Shown piece by piece: positions 1-6,397 of a stretch of 17,050 nt of DNA; positions within the stretch are counted from its first letter, which is position 1, and every line of letters begins with the position of its first letter. The DNA lies in contig JBFLWG010000019.1 in NCBI GenBank assembly GCA_040757795.1, forward strand, positions 1 to 17,050. The letters are read 5' to 3'. Below the pieces are notes generated by a model. The model searched no databases. It was not told the DNA's origin and was given only the letters and a program-made list of their open reading frames with translations. This DNA comes from DYTO01 sp040757795. Its GTDB lineage: Archaea; Hadarchaeota; Hadarchaeia; Hadarchaeales; Hadarchaeaceae. Both the position numbers and the translations under genes were made by a program.

Positions 1-2
1 AC

Positions 3-566
3 GAAAGCAAATATCCGGGATTGATGCTTGGAGCAGTTGTTCACAATCAATTTGAGAATATACATCCTTTCAAGGACGGAAACGGCAGAGTAGGACGGGT
101 CTTGCTGAACAATATCTTGATCAAGCATGGCCTGCCTCCAATAAACATAGACTTCAAAAACAGGGGAGAATACTATGCATCGTTACAGGCGTACGAAAAA
201 AATCATGATTTGAAACCAACAATGGACCTTTTCATGAAAGAATACAACGAGCTGAAGACGAAACTAAGCGTCTACCGTTCAAGAAAAGTTAGTTGCAAAA
301 GGGGGCAAATACCAAAAATAAAAATCGAGTTAAAAAACCGTTTGTCGAGTCGAACCCCGTCCGACAGTCGGACTAGAATCCCGTCCGGCCCGCTCATATC
401 ATTTTACGACTGTCTTGTTGCCGTCCACGGCGTTGAGAAGGGTCTGGTGCCGAGTGGGTCCGACATCGTGCCCGACCATGTTCCAGTCGCGGAGGTGGCG
501 TTTGGAAAAGCTGCGTTCAGAGTCCCGCTGCCCGTCCCAGTGATCGTTCCTTGCCCGGCCGAGTAA
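3..566 (+). CDS. Fic-domain protein, C-terminal part (5' truncated by window edge)
   Basis: The reading frame is open at the left edge, so the N-terminus lies outside the window. The Fic signature HPFKDGNGRVGR is encoded at 63-98, matching the family pattern HxFx(D/E)GNGRxxR with catalytic His and the phosphate-binding GNGR loop. It is followed by the usual helical stretch (GLPPINIDF...EYYASLQAY...) ending around base 285. Fic proteins transfer AMP or another nucleotide-derived group onto target hydroxyls; many are toxins or regulators. The target here is unknown, and the N-terminal part, where an inhibitory helix or a DNA-binding domain might sit, is not visible. Odd: the frame does not stop where Fic domains normally end. 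It continues through low-complexity, intergenic-looking DNA and 163 bases antisense to the next gene. A one-base insertion in the A-run at 284-287 would bring the TAG at 290-292 into frame, so the real end may be near 290. The family call is firm; the C-terminus is not. Confidence 0.8.
   Translation, partial: ESKYPGLMLGAVVHNQFENIHPFKDGNGRVGRVLLNNILIKHGLPPINIDFKNRGEYYASLQAYEKNHDLKPTMDLFMKEYNELKTKLSVYRSRKVSCKRGQIPKIKIELKNRLSSRTPSDSRTRIPSGPLISFYDCLVAVHGVEKGLVPSGSDIVPDHVPVAEVAFGKAAFRVPLPVPVIVPCPAE
305..376 (-). terminator. Probable terminator of the propeller gene: hairpin then T-tracts
   Basis: Reading the minus strand past the stop of the propeller gene (404-406), there is a perfect 6-bp hairpin with a 3-base loop (bases 362-376, GTCCGA-CTG-TCGGAC). 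It is followed by T runs at 337-332, 324-320 and 318-314. Archaeal transcription ends on T-rich tracts, so the tracts alone could suffice. The same hairpin can form in plus-strand RNA from the Fic side, but no T-run follows it there. Confidence 0.5.
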
Positions 567-2053
567 GTCGCATTTGCTGTGAATGTCATGGAAGTTCCAC
601 TCATCCTGCCGTTGGTGATGGGGATGTTGAACTGCCCAAAATCAGGAGTTGTCCCAACCCAGCCCGTGCCTGTGAAGTTCCCGCTGGTGTCGACCGTCAG
701 CGTGGCAATCTGATATCCCGTGGTCTCATCTCCAGCAGTTATTCTCCAGGTCTGGGCCCCGCCGCCCGTGCCCGTTCCCCCCGTCGGCAGATTCGTGAGG
801 GTGTCGACAGATATCCACACCACTGCAACAAACATGGGGAGCGCTATCACTAAAATGATAATATTCTTAAAAATTTTCATCGAGATTATCTTGAACTTGA
901 ACAAAACCCCGCAAATAACAAAAATTGCTGTGTACGCTGGGATAACAACCCAAACTATCTGCGGAACTTCGGCGGCGGAGGTCAGATAGGTATGCTTAAG
1001 GTCCATGTTTGTCCCGTCGTAATAGCTGATGTGGGGGTTGCCCGAGGAGTCTATGGCTATGGAAGTGCCGTAAAATCCCCAGTCGCCTGAGCCGTCAACT
1101 TTTTGAACGCTCCAGGCGCCGCCCGACCCCACCGCATACTTCAGGTCGGCGTTTGTGCTGTCGTAATAGCTGATGTGTGGATTGCCCGAGGAGTCTATGG
1201 CTATGGAAGTGCCGCGGCCCACCTCTCCCGCGCTGTCGACAGTCTGGGTGCTCCAGGCGCCGCCCGTCCGCTTCGCATATTTTAGGTTAGCATTTTCAAC
1301 ATCGAAGTAGCTGATGTGGGGGTTGCCCGAGGAGTCGATGGCTATGGAGGTGTACCAGCCTGCATCCCCTCTGTCTGCATTTTCTATGCTCCAGGCGCTG
1401 CCAGTCCACCGCGCATACTTGAGAACACGGTTTGCTGAATCGCGATAGCTGATGTGTGGATTGCCCGAGGAGTCCAGTGCCATGGATGCATAACGGCCCC
1501 CGCCCCCGTTATCAACAGTTTCTATGCTCCAGGCGCTGCCAGTCCACCGCGCATACTTGAGCGCAGTATTTGTATCATCACAATAAGCTATGCGTGGGTT
1601 GCCACTGGAATCAAGTCTAATTGAAGTGAACAAACCCACATCCCCAAGGGAATCAGGCGTGGTGGTCGTCCAATACGCCCCGGTGAGCTTGGTGTACCTC
1701 AGGTCCCCGTTTTCCACGTTGTAAAAGCTGATGTGGGGGTTGCCCGAGGAGTCCAAGGCTATTGATGTGTAGGCGATGACGTTGGCGCCGATGACGTTCC
1801 CCTTGCTCCAGTACTGCCCGATTTTCTTCGCATACTTGAGGTTCCCGCCAGTGTTGTCGTAATAGCTGATGTGTGGATTGCCCGAGGAGTCCAGCGCAAG
1901 GGAGCTGTCCCGCCCGACACTGCCTGTGCTGTCAACAGTCTCCGTGGCCCAGACCGGCCCTGCGCTGACTTCGCCGGCCGAACCAATAAGCAGGGCGAAC
2001 ACCGCGCAAAAAAGCAGAATCGCCGGCACTATTGCCGCTGGTTTTGATTTCAT
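404..2053 (-). CDS. Secreted seven-repeat beta-propeller protein with TM hairpin and C-terminal beta domain
   Basis: 549 residues. Order: signal peptide 1-31 (hydrophobic core, VSA then GP); seven repeats of 46-48 residues (about 46-357), each centred on (D)SSGNPHISY followed by LKYA and W; a membrane hairpin (about 364-388 and 395-420); a Gly/Thr linker (424-433); and a Thr/Gly-rich, beta-looking domain (434-549). The last repeat lacks its W strand, while the mature N-terminus supplies one (VWATETVDS). This is the 'velcro' closure expected of a seven-bladed propeller. Both flanking domains should be outside the cell, anchored by the hairpin. Propellers bind proteins or sugars, or act as enzymes; nothing here tells which. 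The start is ATG 2051-2053 rather than ATG 2072-2074, because GGTGA lies 7 bases upstream and the signal peptide then starts properly. It stands alone, divergent from leuA. Family name not recognised; close paralogues of the SSGNPHISY repeat occur in surface proteins. Confidence 0.8.
   Translation of the reverse strand: MKSKPAAIVPAILLFCAVFALLIGSAGEVSAGPVWATETVDSTGSVGRDSSLALDSSGNPHISYYDNTGGNLKYAKKIGQYWSKGNVIGANVIAYTSIALDSSGNPHISFYNVENGDLRYTKLTGAYWTTTTPDSLGDVGLFTSIRLDSSGNPRIAYCDDTNTALKYARWTGSAWSIETVDNGGGGRYASMALDSSGNPHISYRDSANRVLKYARWTGSAWSIENADRGDAGWYTSIAIDSSGNPHISYFDVENANLKYAKRTGGAWSTQTVDSAGEVGRGTSIAIDSSGNPHISYYDSTNADLKYAVGSGGAWSVQKVDGSGDWGFYGTSIAIDSSGNPHISYYDGTNMDLKHTYLTSAAEVPQIVWVVIPAYTAIFVICGVLFKFKIISMKIFKNIIILVIALPMFVAVVWISVDTLTNLPTGGTGTGGGAQTWRITAGDETTGYQIATLTVDTSGNFTGTGWVGTTPDFGQFNIPITNGRMSGTSMTFTANATYSAGQGTITGTGSGTLNAAFPNATSATGTWSGTMSDPLGTRPFSTPWTATRQS
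983..1918 (-). repeat. Seven tandem coding repeats of 138-144 bp (propeller blades)
   Basis: On the plus strand the anchor GCTGATGTG(T/G)GG(A/G)TTGCCCGAGGAGTC begins at 1025, 1169, 1310, 1448, 1586 (degenerate), 1727 and 1865. The spacings are 144, 141, 138, 138, 141 and 138 bases, all multiples of three. The anchor itself is nearly identical in six of the seven copies, while the surrounding sequence varies more. The copy at 1586 has diverged (GNPRIAYCD in place of GNPHISYYD). Confidence 0.9.
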
Positions 2054-2060
2054 GCGCCGC

Positions 2061-2065
2061 TCACC
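2061..2065 (-). promoter_or_regulatory. Ribosome binding site deciding the propeller start
   Basis: The minus strand reads GGTGA here, complementary to the archaeal 16S rRNA 3' end, with 7 bases between it and the ATG at 2051-2053. The upstream in-frame ATG at 2072-2074 has no such motif. Confidence 0.65.
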
Positions 2066-2106
2066 TGAAGGCATTCTATTTCGGGGCTCTTAAGGGCGCG
2101 GGCATC

Positions 2107-2117
2107 GCTATATTTAA
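2107..2117. promoter_or_regulatory. TATA element shared by two divergent genes
   Basis: GCTATATTTAA on the plus strand reads TTAAATATAGC on the minus strand. On the plus strand, transcription would begin near 2139, a few bases before the leuA-like ATG at 2146. On the minus strand it would begin near 2086, giving a leader of about 33 bases with a GGTGA site before the propeller ATG at 2053. Either or both directions may use it. Inferred from sequence and spacing only. Confidence 0.5.
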
Positions 2118-2145
2118 CACTCTCGTAGAACTATTCAGGGAAAAT

Positions 2146-3696
2146 ATGGCGAAGGATGTCTACGTCAGCGATTTCATCCAGGGGGTCAGAAAGGAGATAA
2201 ACCTGCCCCGAAGGGTCAGGATATTTGACACCACCCTCAGGGACGGGGACCAGACTCCCGGGGTTTCATTGACACCTGACCAGAAGATGCTCGTGGCTAG
2301 GCAGCTTGACCGCCTCGGCGTGGACACGATAGAAGCCGGGACGCCGGTCTCCTCTGAGGGCGAGCGTAAAGCCGTCTCCACCATCGCCAAGGCTGGGCTT
2401 GACGCTGAAATCTGCGCGCTGTCAAGGGCCGTGAAGGAAGACGTCGACGCCGCCATCTCATGCGACCCGGACTGCATCCACGTCTTCATCAGCACGTCGG
2501 ACCTCCACCTGAAGTACATGCTCAAGAAGACGAAACAGCAGGTGCTCGAGCAGGCGGTAAAGTTCGTCGAGTATGCCAAGGACCACGGCTTCACTGTTGA
2601 GTTCTCGGCCATGGACGCCACCCGCACCGACATGGAATATCTCAAAAAAATATTGCTGGCCGCTGTTGAGGCCGGGGCGGACAGGGTCAACGTCCCGGAC
2701 ACCGTGGGAGTGATCACGCCGCGGGCGATGCACCACTTCATAAGCCAGCTAAGGCCTGTCCTGAAGGTGCCAATAAGCGTCCACTGCCACGACGACATGG
2801 GGCTCGCGGTCGCCAACAGCCTCGCGGCCGTGGAGGCCGGGGCCGACCAGATACACGTCTCCGTGAACGGCCTCGGGGAGAGGGCCGGGAACACCTCACT
2901 TGAAGAGGCTGTGGTGGCGCTGAAGGCTCTTTACGGGGTCCAGACGGGAATCAAGACGAAGCTACTCGTGGAGACCTCGGAGCTTGTGGAGCAGCTGACC
3001 GGGATTCCAGTGCCCCCTAACAAGGCGATAGTCGGCGACAATGCTTTCGCCCACGTCTCGGGCATACACGCCCACGGGGTGATAAAGTTCCCCGGTACAT
3101 ACGAGCCCATTTCCCCTGAGATGGTCGGCCACCGCAGGCGAGTAGAGCTCGGCAAGCTTACTGGGAAGCACTCGGTGGAAAAACAGCTCAAAATCATCGG
3201 GGTCAAACCCAACAAGGTGCAGCTGCTGGAGATTACCCGCAAGGTGAAGGTCCTCGGCGACAAGGGCAAGGAGGTCATGGACGCCGACCTTCGCGCCATA
3301 ACAGAGAGCGTCATGGGGGCCCTGCCCAAGGAGGAGAAGGTGGTTGAGCTGAAGGAGGCCACGGTCACGACCGGGAGCACGATAACTCCCACGGCATCCG
3401 TCCGCCTCGTGATCAGGGGCGAGGAGAGAGTGAGCTCGGCGACGGGGGTGGGGCCGGTCGACGCGGCGATAAACGCCATCAGGAGCGCGATGAGCGAGAT
3501 TTCCGGGCTCAAGCTCAAGGAGTACCACCTCGACGCCATAACCGGCGGGAGCAACGCCCTCGCGGAGGTGACTGTGAGGCTGGAGGACGAGAAGGGGGAT
3601 GTCTACCTGGCGAAAGGCGTTCGAGAAGATGTAGTGCTGGCCAGCGTCGATGCCATGGTCAACGGGATAAACAGGTACTTCGCAGGGCGGAAGTAG
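2146..3696 (+). CDS. 2-isopropylmalate synthase / (R)-citramalate synthase family protein
   Basis: 516 residues from the ATG at 2146; upstream in-frame starts would add a tail overlapping the promoter. The enzyme condenses acetyl-CoA with a 2-oxo acid: 2-oxoisovalerate for leucine (LeuA) or pyruvate for isoleucine (CimA). The TIM-barrel half has DTTLRDGDQTPG (28-39, metal-binding Asp and catalytic Arg), HCHDD (His213 and His215 bind the divalent metal), NGLGERAGN, and GDNAFAHVSGIHAHG. The C-terminal about 130 residues (VTTGSTITPTASV... onward) match the LeuA allosteric dimer domain, which normally gives end-product inhibition. That domain argues against methanogen-type AksA, which lacks it. 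Archaeal LeuA and CimA are too similar for me to separate by eye. A nitroreductase follows 2 bases downstream. A weak AGGG precedes the start, and a TATA element at 2107-2117 would give a very short leader. Confidence 0.85.
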   Translation: MAKDVYVSDFIQGVRKEINLPRRVRIFDTTLRDGDQTPGVSLTPDQKMLVARQLDRLGVDTIEAGTPVSSEGERKAVSTIAKAGLDAEICALSRAVKEDVDAAISCDPDCIHVFISTSDLHLKYMLKKTKQQVLEQAVKFVEYAKDHGFTVEFSAMDATRTDMEYLKKILLAAVEAGADRVNVPDTVGVITPRAMHHFISQLRPVLKVPISVHCHDDMGLAVANSLAAVEAGADQIHVSVNGLGERAGNTSLEEAVVALKALYGVQTGIKTKLLVETSELVEQLTGIPVPPNKAIVGDNAFAHVSGIHAHGVIKFPGTYEPISPEMVGHRRRVELGKLTGKHSVEKQLKIIGVKPNKVQLLEITRKVKVLGDKGKEVMDADLRAITESVMGALPKEEKVVELKEATVTTGSTITPTASVRLVIRGEERVSSATGVGPVDAAINAIRSAMSEISGLKLKEYHLDAITGGSNALAEVTVRLEDEKGDVYLAKGVREDVVLASVDAMVNGINRYFAGRK

Positions 3697-3698
3697 GC

Positions 3699-4229
3699 AT
3701 GGATGTGTTTGAAGCGATTCTGAAGCGTAGGTCAGTCCGGACGTACGTCCAAAAGCCTGTGCCGAAGAGGAAGCTTGAAAAGGTTCTTGAAGCGGCTCGC
3801 CTGGCACCGTCCGCCGTCAACTACCAGCCCTGGCGCTTCATCGTGGTGACCGACCAGAGCAAGAAAGAAAAGATATCCGAAGGCCAGAGGTGGGCCGGGT
3901 TCCTCAAGGATGCGCCGGTCGTCATAGTCGGCTGCGGCGACAGGGAGGCCTCGCCAAAATGGCACGTGATTGACGTCGCCATCGCGATGCAGAACATTGT
4001 CATGGCGGCCACGGCGGAGGGTCTGGGGACCTGCTGGATCGGGAGCTTCGACGAGAAAGCTGTCAAAAGGCTGCTGAAAATCCCGGCGCACATGAAAGTG
4101 GTAGCGCTGCTGACCCTTGGCTACCCGCGCGAGAAGCTTGACATCAAAAGGCAGATGATACACCTGATGCACAGAAGAAAGGAATTGGGCCAAATCGTGG
4201 ACTATGAAGAGTACCAGAAAAAGATTTAA
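3699..4229 (+). CDS. Nitroreductase-family flavoprotein
   Basis: 176 residues, a usual length for short members of this family. The N-terminal RRSVRTY motif (about 10-16) binds the FMN phosphate. LAPSAVNYQPWRF (about 35-47) and GLGTCWIGSF (about 109-118) are the other conserved flavin-contacting segments. These dimeric FMN enzymes use NAD(P)H to reduce nitro compounds, quinones or other electron acceptors; related folds dehalogenate, cleave flavin rings or oxidise peptides. The true substrate is not predictable here. The gene starts 2 bases after the stop of the leuA-like gene, so the two are probably co-transcribed, but no metabolic link to branched-chain amino acid synthesis is evident. The start ATG is the first in frame and puts RRSVR at the expected distance from the N-terminus. 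Confidence 0.85.
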   Translation: MDVFEAILKRRSVRTYVQKPVPKRKLEKVLEAARLAPSAVNYQPWRFIVVTDQSKKEKISEGQRWAGFLKDAPVVIVGCGDREASPKWHVIDVAIAMQNIVMAATAEGLGTCWIGSFDEKAVKRLLKIPAHMKVVALLTLGYPREKLDIKRQMIHLMHRRKELGQIVDYEEYQKKI

Positions 4230-4230
4230 C

Positions 4231-4862
4231 ATGGCGGGAAAAGTTTCCAGTGTTGTGGTTCAAATGCCGGGCAAAAAATTGGTTGTGCGCGCTGCCGGGA
4301 TTTGCGGGATATTGGCAGCGGTCGTTGTCCTTATCGGCATCTTTGCTGCGATGGCTGCCCCTATCCAAATTTCAGCTGGACCAACAACGTCCTAAGCGAC
4401 CTGGGGGTGGGCGCGACGGCCTCGACGTTCAACTCCGCGTTGATGGCAGGCGGGGCTCTTGCGCTTGTTTTTTCTGTGGGCCTGTTTTTGGCCAACAAGG
4501 GAGCGCTTTGGAAAGTGGGGGTGGTGCTTCTTCTGATTGATGCGGTAATGCTTTTCGGGATAGGGCTGTTCCCGGAGACTATGGCTGTCCACCTTTACGT
4601 TTCGGTGGCGTTTTTCGGGATTTTTCCGCTCGCAGCAATTGCTCTCGGAGTCGGCGCCATCCGGAACAAGTCTAGAAATTTTGGCCTGTTCACGATATTG
4701 CTGGGAATCGTATCCATTCTGCCGTGGCCAATCATGATGGCCATCACTGCAACTTCCGAAGCCGCTTCAGCCGCTCCTATTTTGATGTGGTGGGTTATCC
4801 AGGGAGCCATGCTTCTTGTCGTCCCCCCAAGTGAAAAACTTCGTGGCCGAAAAACGAAATAG
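4231..4862 (+). pseudogene. DUF998-like multi-pass membrane protein, interrupted by a -1 base frameshift
   Basis: Two overlapping frames each encode part of one protein. The first (ATG 4231 to TAA at 4393-4395) gives MAGK... plus a first membrane helix (LVVRAAGICGILAAVVVLIG). The second continues with YPNFSWTNNVLSDLG, several more helices (ALVFSVGLFLA, VGVVLLLIDAVMLFGIGLF, YVSVAFFGIFPLAAIALGV, GLFTILLGIVSILPW, PILMWWVIQGAMLLVV) and a basic tail. The order helix, then Y/P-W-N-LSDLG, then LFPE...H matches DUF998 as I know it. Adding one C to the run at 4358-4361 joins the frames as AAPYPNFSW. The cause is a mutation, an assembly error, or less likely recoding. It starts 1 base after the nitroreductase stop. 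The family has no assigned general function. The frame break is certain in this sequence; the family name is fairly likely. Confidence 0.75.
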
Positions 4863-4889
4863 CTGGCATTTCCCGCATATGAACAAAAT

Positions 4890-4915
4890 TGTACACTAAA
4901 GGCTTAAATAGTACA
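4890..4915 (+). promoter_or_regulatory. trp operon promoter with putative flanking operators
   Basis: A TATA box, CTTAAATA, lies at 4903-4910, with its start about 31 bases before the ATG at 4934. Transcription would start at or next to that ATG (leaderless). TGTACA (4890-4895) and AGTACA (4910-4915) sit on either side, 20 bp apart, about two helical turns on one DNA face. TGTACA is, as I recall, the TRP-box recognised by TrpY, the tryptophan-responsive repressor of Methanothermobacter. No trpY-like gene is in this window. A dimeric repressor bridging the two sites would block TBP. The promoter is likely; the operator reading is an inference. Confidence 0.6.
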
Positions 4916-4933
4916 TTGTGTTATTTTGACTTG

Positions 4934-6397
4934 ATGATGCTCGGTTACGACGATGCAAAGGCGATGGCAAGGGAGCGGCCGTGCATTCTCCCGCTGGTGA
5001 TGACAACGGAGGGCTGCGCGAACCCGGCAAATGTTTACTTCAGCCTGAGAAGGCGTGGCGAGCCGTCCTTCCTGTTGGAGTCTGCGGTGGGGCCGGGGGA
5101 GGCCGCCCGCTACTCGGTGATCGGCTGCAACCCCCTGCTCTACCTGAGGGTCCGCGGCGGGGCGGTCTCCATGCGGGGTAAAAAGGACTACACGGAGTTC
5201 GCAGGCGGCCTGGTAAAAACAAAAGACAAAAGAGACGCGCTTCGGGTCCTCGAGAAAGTCATGGCATGCGGAAAGATTCACGTCCCGCCAATCGCCGCGC
5301 GCTACATGCTTTCTTTAACCGGCTACATCTCGTACGACTACGTCCGAACGCTGGCGAAAATAGGGGACAACTCGATCGACGATCTCCACCACCCAGAAAT
5401 AGAGTTCATGCTGCCCGAGCACCTGATGGTTTTCGACCACTTCTCAAAACTTACCCACTACTGCTCAGTCATCTCTCTGCTTGACGGCGACTTCAACCGG
5501 GAATATGAGCGGGCCAGGGAGGGCGTGAGGCAGCTTTCCAAAATAACAGAAAGGAAACCATCGCCCGCAAAACCCAAGATCACCTCAAGTTCAAACATGA
5601 GCCAGGCTGAATTTGAGTCCATCGTCACCCGCGCCAAGCGCTACATCCGGGACGGCGACGTAATCCAAGCCGTCCTTTCCAGGAGAATAGAGCTGAGCCC
5701 GCCTCCGCCGGCCGAGCTTTTCTATACCAATCTTAGGCGCATCAATCCCTCTCCCTACATGTTCTTCTTGGACTTCCCTGACCGCAGCGTGATCGGGTCT
5801 AGCCCGGAAATCCTCGTCAGGGTGGAGGGGCGGAAGGTCGAGACCCGCCCCATAGCCGGCACAAGGAGGCGCGGCAGGGCGCCGGCCGACGAGAGGAGGA
5901 TGGAGAAGGAGCTGCTCGCCGACGAGAAGGAGAGGGCCGAACACCTGATGCTGGTAGACCTCGGGAGAAACGACATAGGGCGGGTGTCCGACCTCGGCTC
6001 GGTAAAAGTGAACGAGTTCATGAAGGTTGAAAAGTACAGCCACGTACAGCATCTTGTGTCAAATGTTGTCGGGCGGCTTCGGGACGGCATGGGCGTCTTC
6101 GATGCCTTGAGGGCGACGTTCCCCGCGGGCACCGTCACAGGTGCGCCGAAGGTGAGGGCGATGGAAATCATCGAAGAGCTCGAGCCGACGCGCCGGGGGA
6201 TTTACGCCGGGGCAGTGGGCTCCTTCAGCTGCACGGGAGACGCGGACCTGGCCATAACAATCAGGACACTGGTCGCCGAGCGGAATAGGGGCTACATACA
6301 GGTGGGCGCCGGGGTAGTGGCCGACTCAGACCCGAGGAAGGAGCACTACGAGACCGAAAACAAGGCGAGGGCCCTGCTCGCCGCGGCGGGTGTCTGA
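4934..6397 (+). CDS. trpE: Anthranilate synthase component I
   Basis: 487 residues. With TrpG it turns chorismate and glutamine-derived ammonia into anthranilate, the first committed step of tryptophan synthesis. FLLES (Ser50) near the N-terminus is the tryptophan feedback-binding motif, followed by RYSVIG. The catalytic half has INPSPYMFFLDFP, GSSPEILVRVEGRKVETRPIAGTRRRG, and GTVTGAPKVRAMEIIEELEP (GTVTGAPK at 399-406). It ends with AGVVADSDPRKEHYETENKA, as in chorismate-binding enzymes. Aminodeoxychorismate synthase PabB is similar, but the LLES motif and operon position make TrpE secure. I chose the ATG at 4934 because the TATA box puts the transcript start there; the next codon but zero (ATG 4937) is an alternative. 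The frame is open upstream to a TTG at 4889, but that would place the promoter inside the gene. TGA is followed directly by the trpG ATG. Confidence 0.95.
   Translation: MMLGYDDAKAMARERPCILPLVMTTEGCANPANVYFSLRRRGEPSFLLESAVGPGEAARYSVIGCNPLLYLRVRGGAVSMRGKKDYTEFAGGLVKTKDKRDALRVLEKVMACGKIHVPPIAARYMLSLTGYISYDYVRTLAKIGDNSIDDLHHPEIEFMLPEHLMVFDHFSKLTHYCSVISLLDGDFNREYERAREGVRQLSKITERKPSPAKPKITSSSNMSQAEFESIVTRAKRYIRDGDVIQAVLSRRIELSPPPPAELFYTNLRRINPSPYMFFLDFPDRSVIGSSPEILVRVEGRKVETRPIAGTRRRGRAPADERRMEKELLADEKERAEHLMLVDLGRNDIGRVSDLGSVKVNEFMKVEKYSHVQHLVSNVVGRLRDGMGVFDALRATFPAGTVTGAPKVRAMEIIEELEPTRRGIYAGAVGSFSCTGDADLAITIRTLVAERNRGYIQVGAGVVADSDPRKEHYETENKARALLAAAGV

Noticed and set aside
342..400. Possible tRNA gene or tRNA pseudogene
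   Set aside because: The GAAYCCCGTCCG segments look like T-arm 3' halves, but no matching 5' T-stem, anticodon arm or acceptor partner can be found on either strand. Kept only as a repeat observation.
551..1285. Several plus-strand open frames (551-853, 720-989, 1103-1285)
   Set aside because: All lie antisense within the propeller gene, have no recognisable motifs, and are explained by its repeats and GC-rich codons.
983..1918. CRISPR array
   Set aside because: The repeats are in-frame coding repeats of 138-144 bp with the anchor translated as SSGNPHISY; spacers are not unique short sequences and no cas gene is present.
2160..3807. Long minus-strand open frames opposite the leuA-like gene
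   Set aside because: The plus strand encodes an unmistakable enzyme with full conserved motifs; the antisense frames are Ser/Ala/Arg/Leu-rich by-products of GC-rich third positions.
4204..4395. Stand-alone 63-residue membrane peptide
   Set aside because: Its helix is the missing first helix of the DUF998-like protein that continues in the next frame; a frameshift explains both pieces better.
4889..4933. TTG at 4889 as trpE start
   Set aside because: It would place the TATA box and both putative operator sites inside the coding region; the conserved part begins well after 4934.
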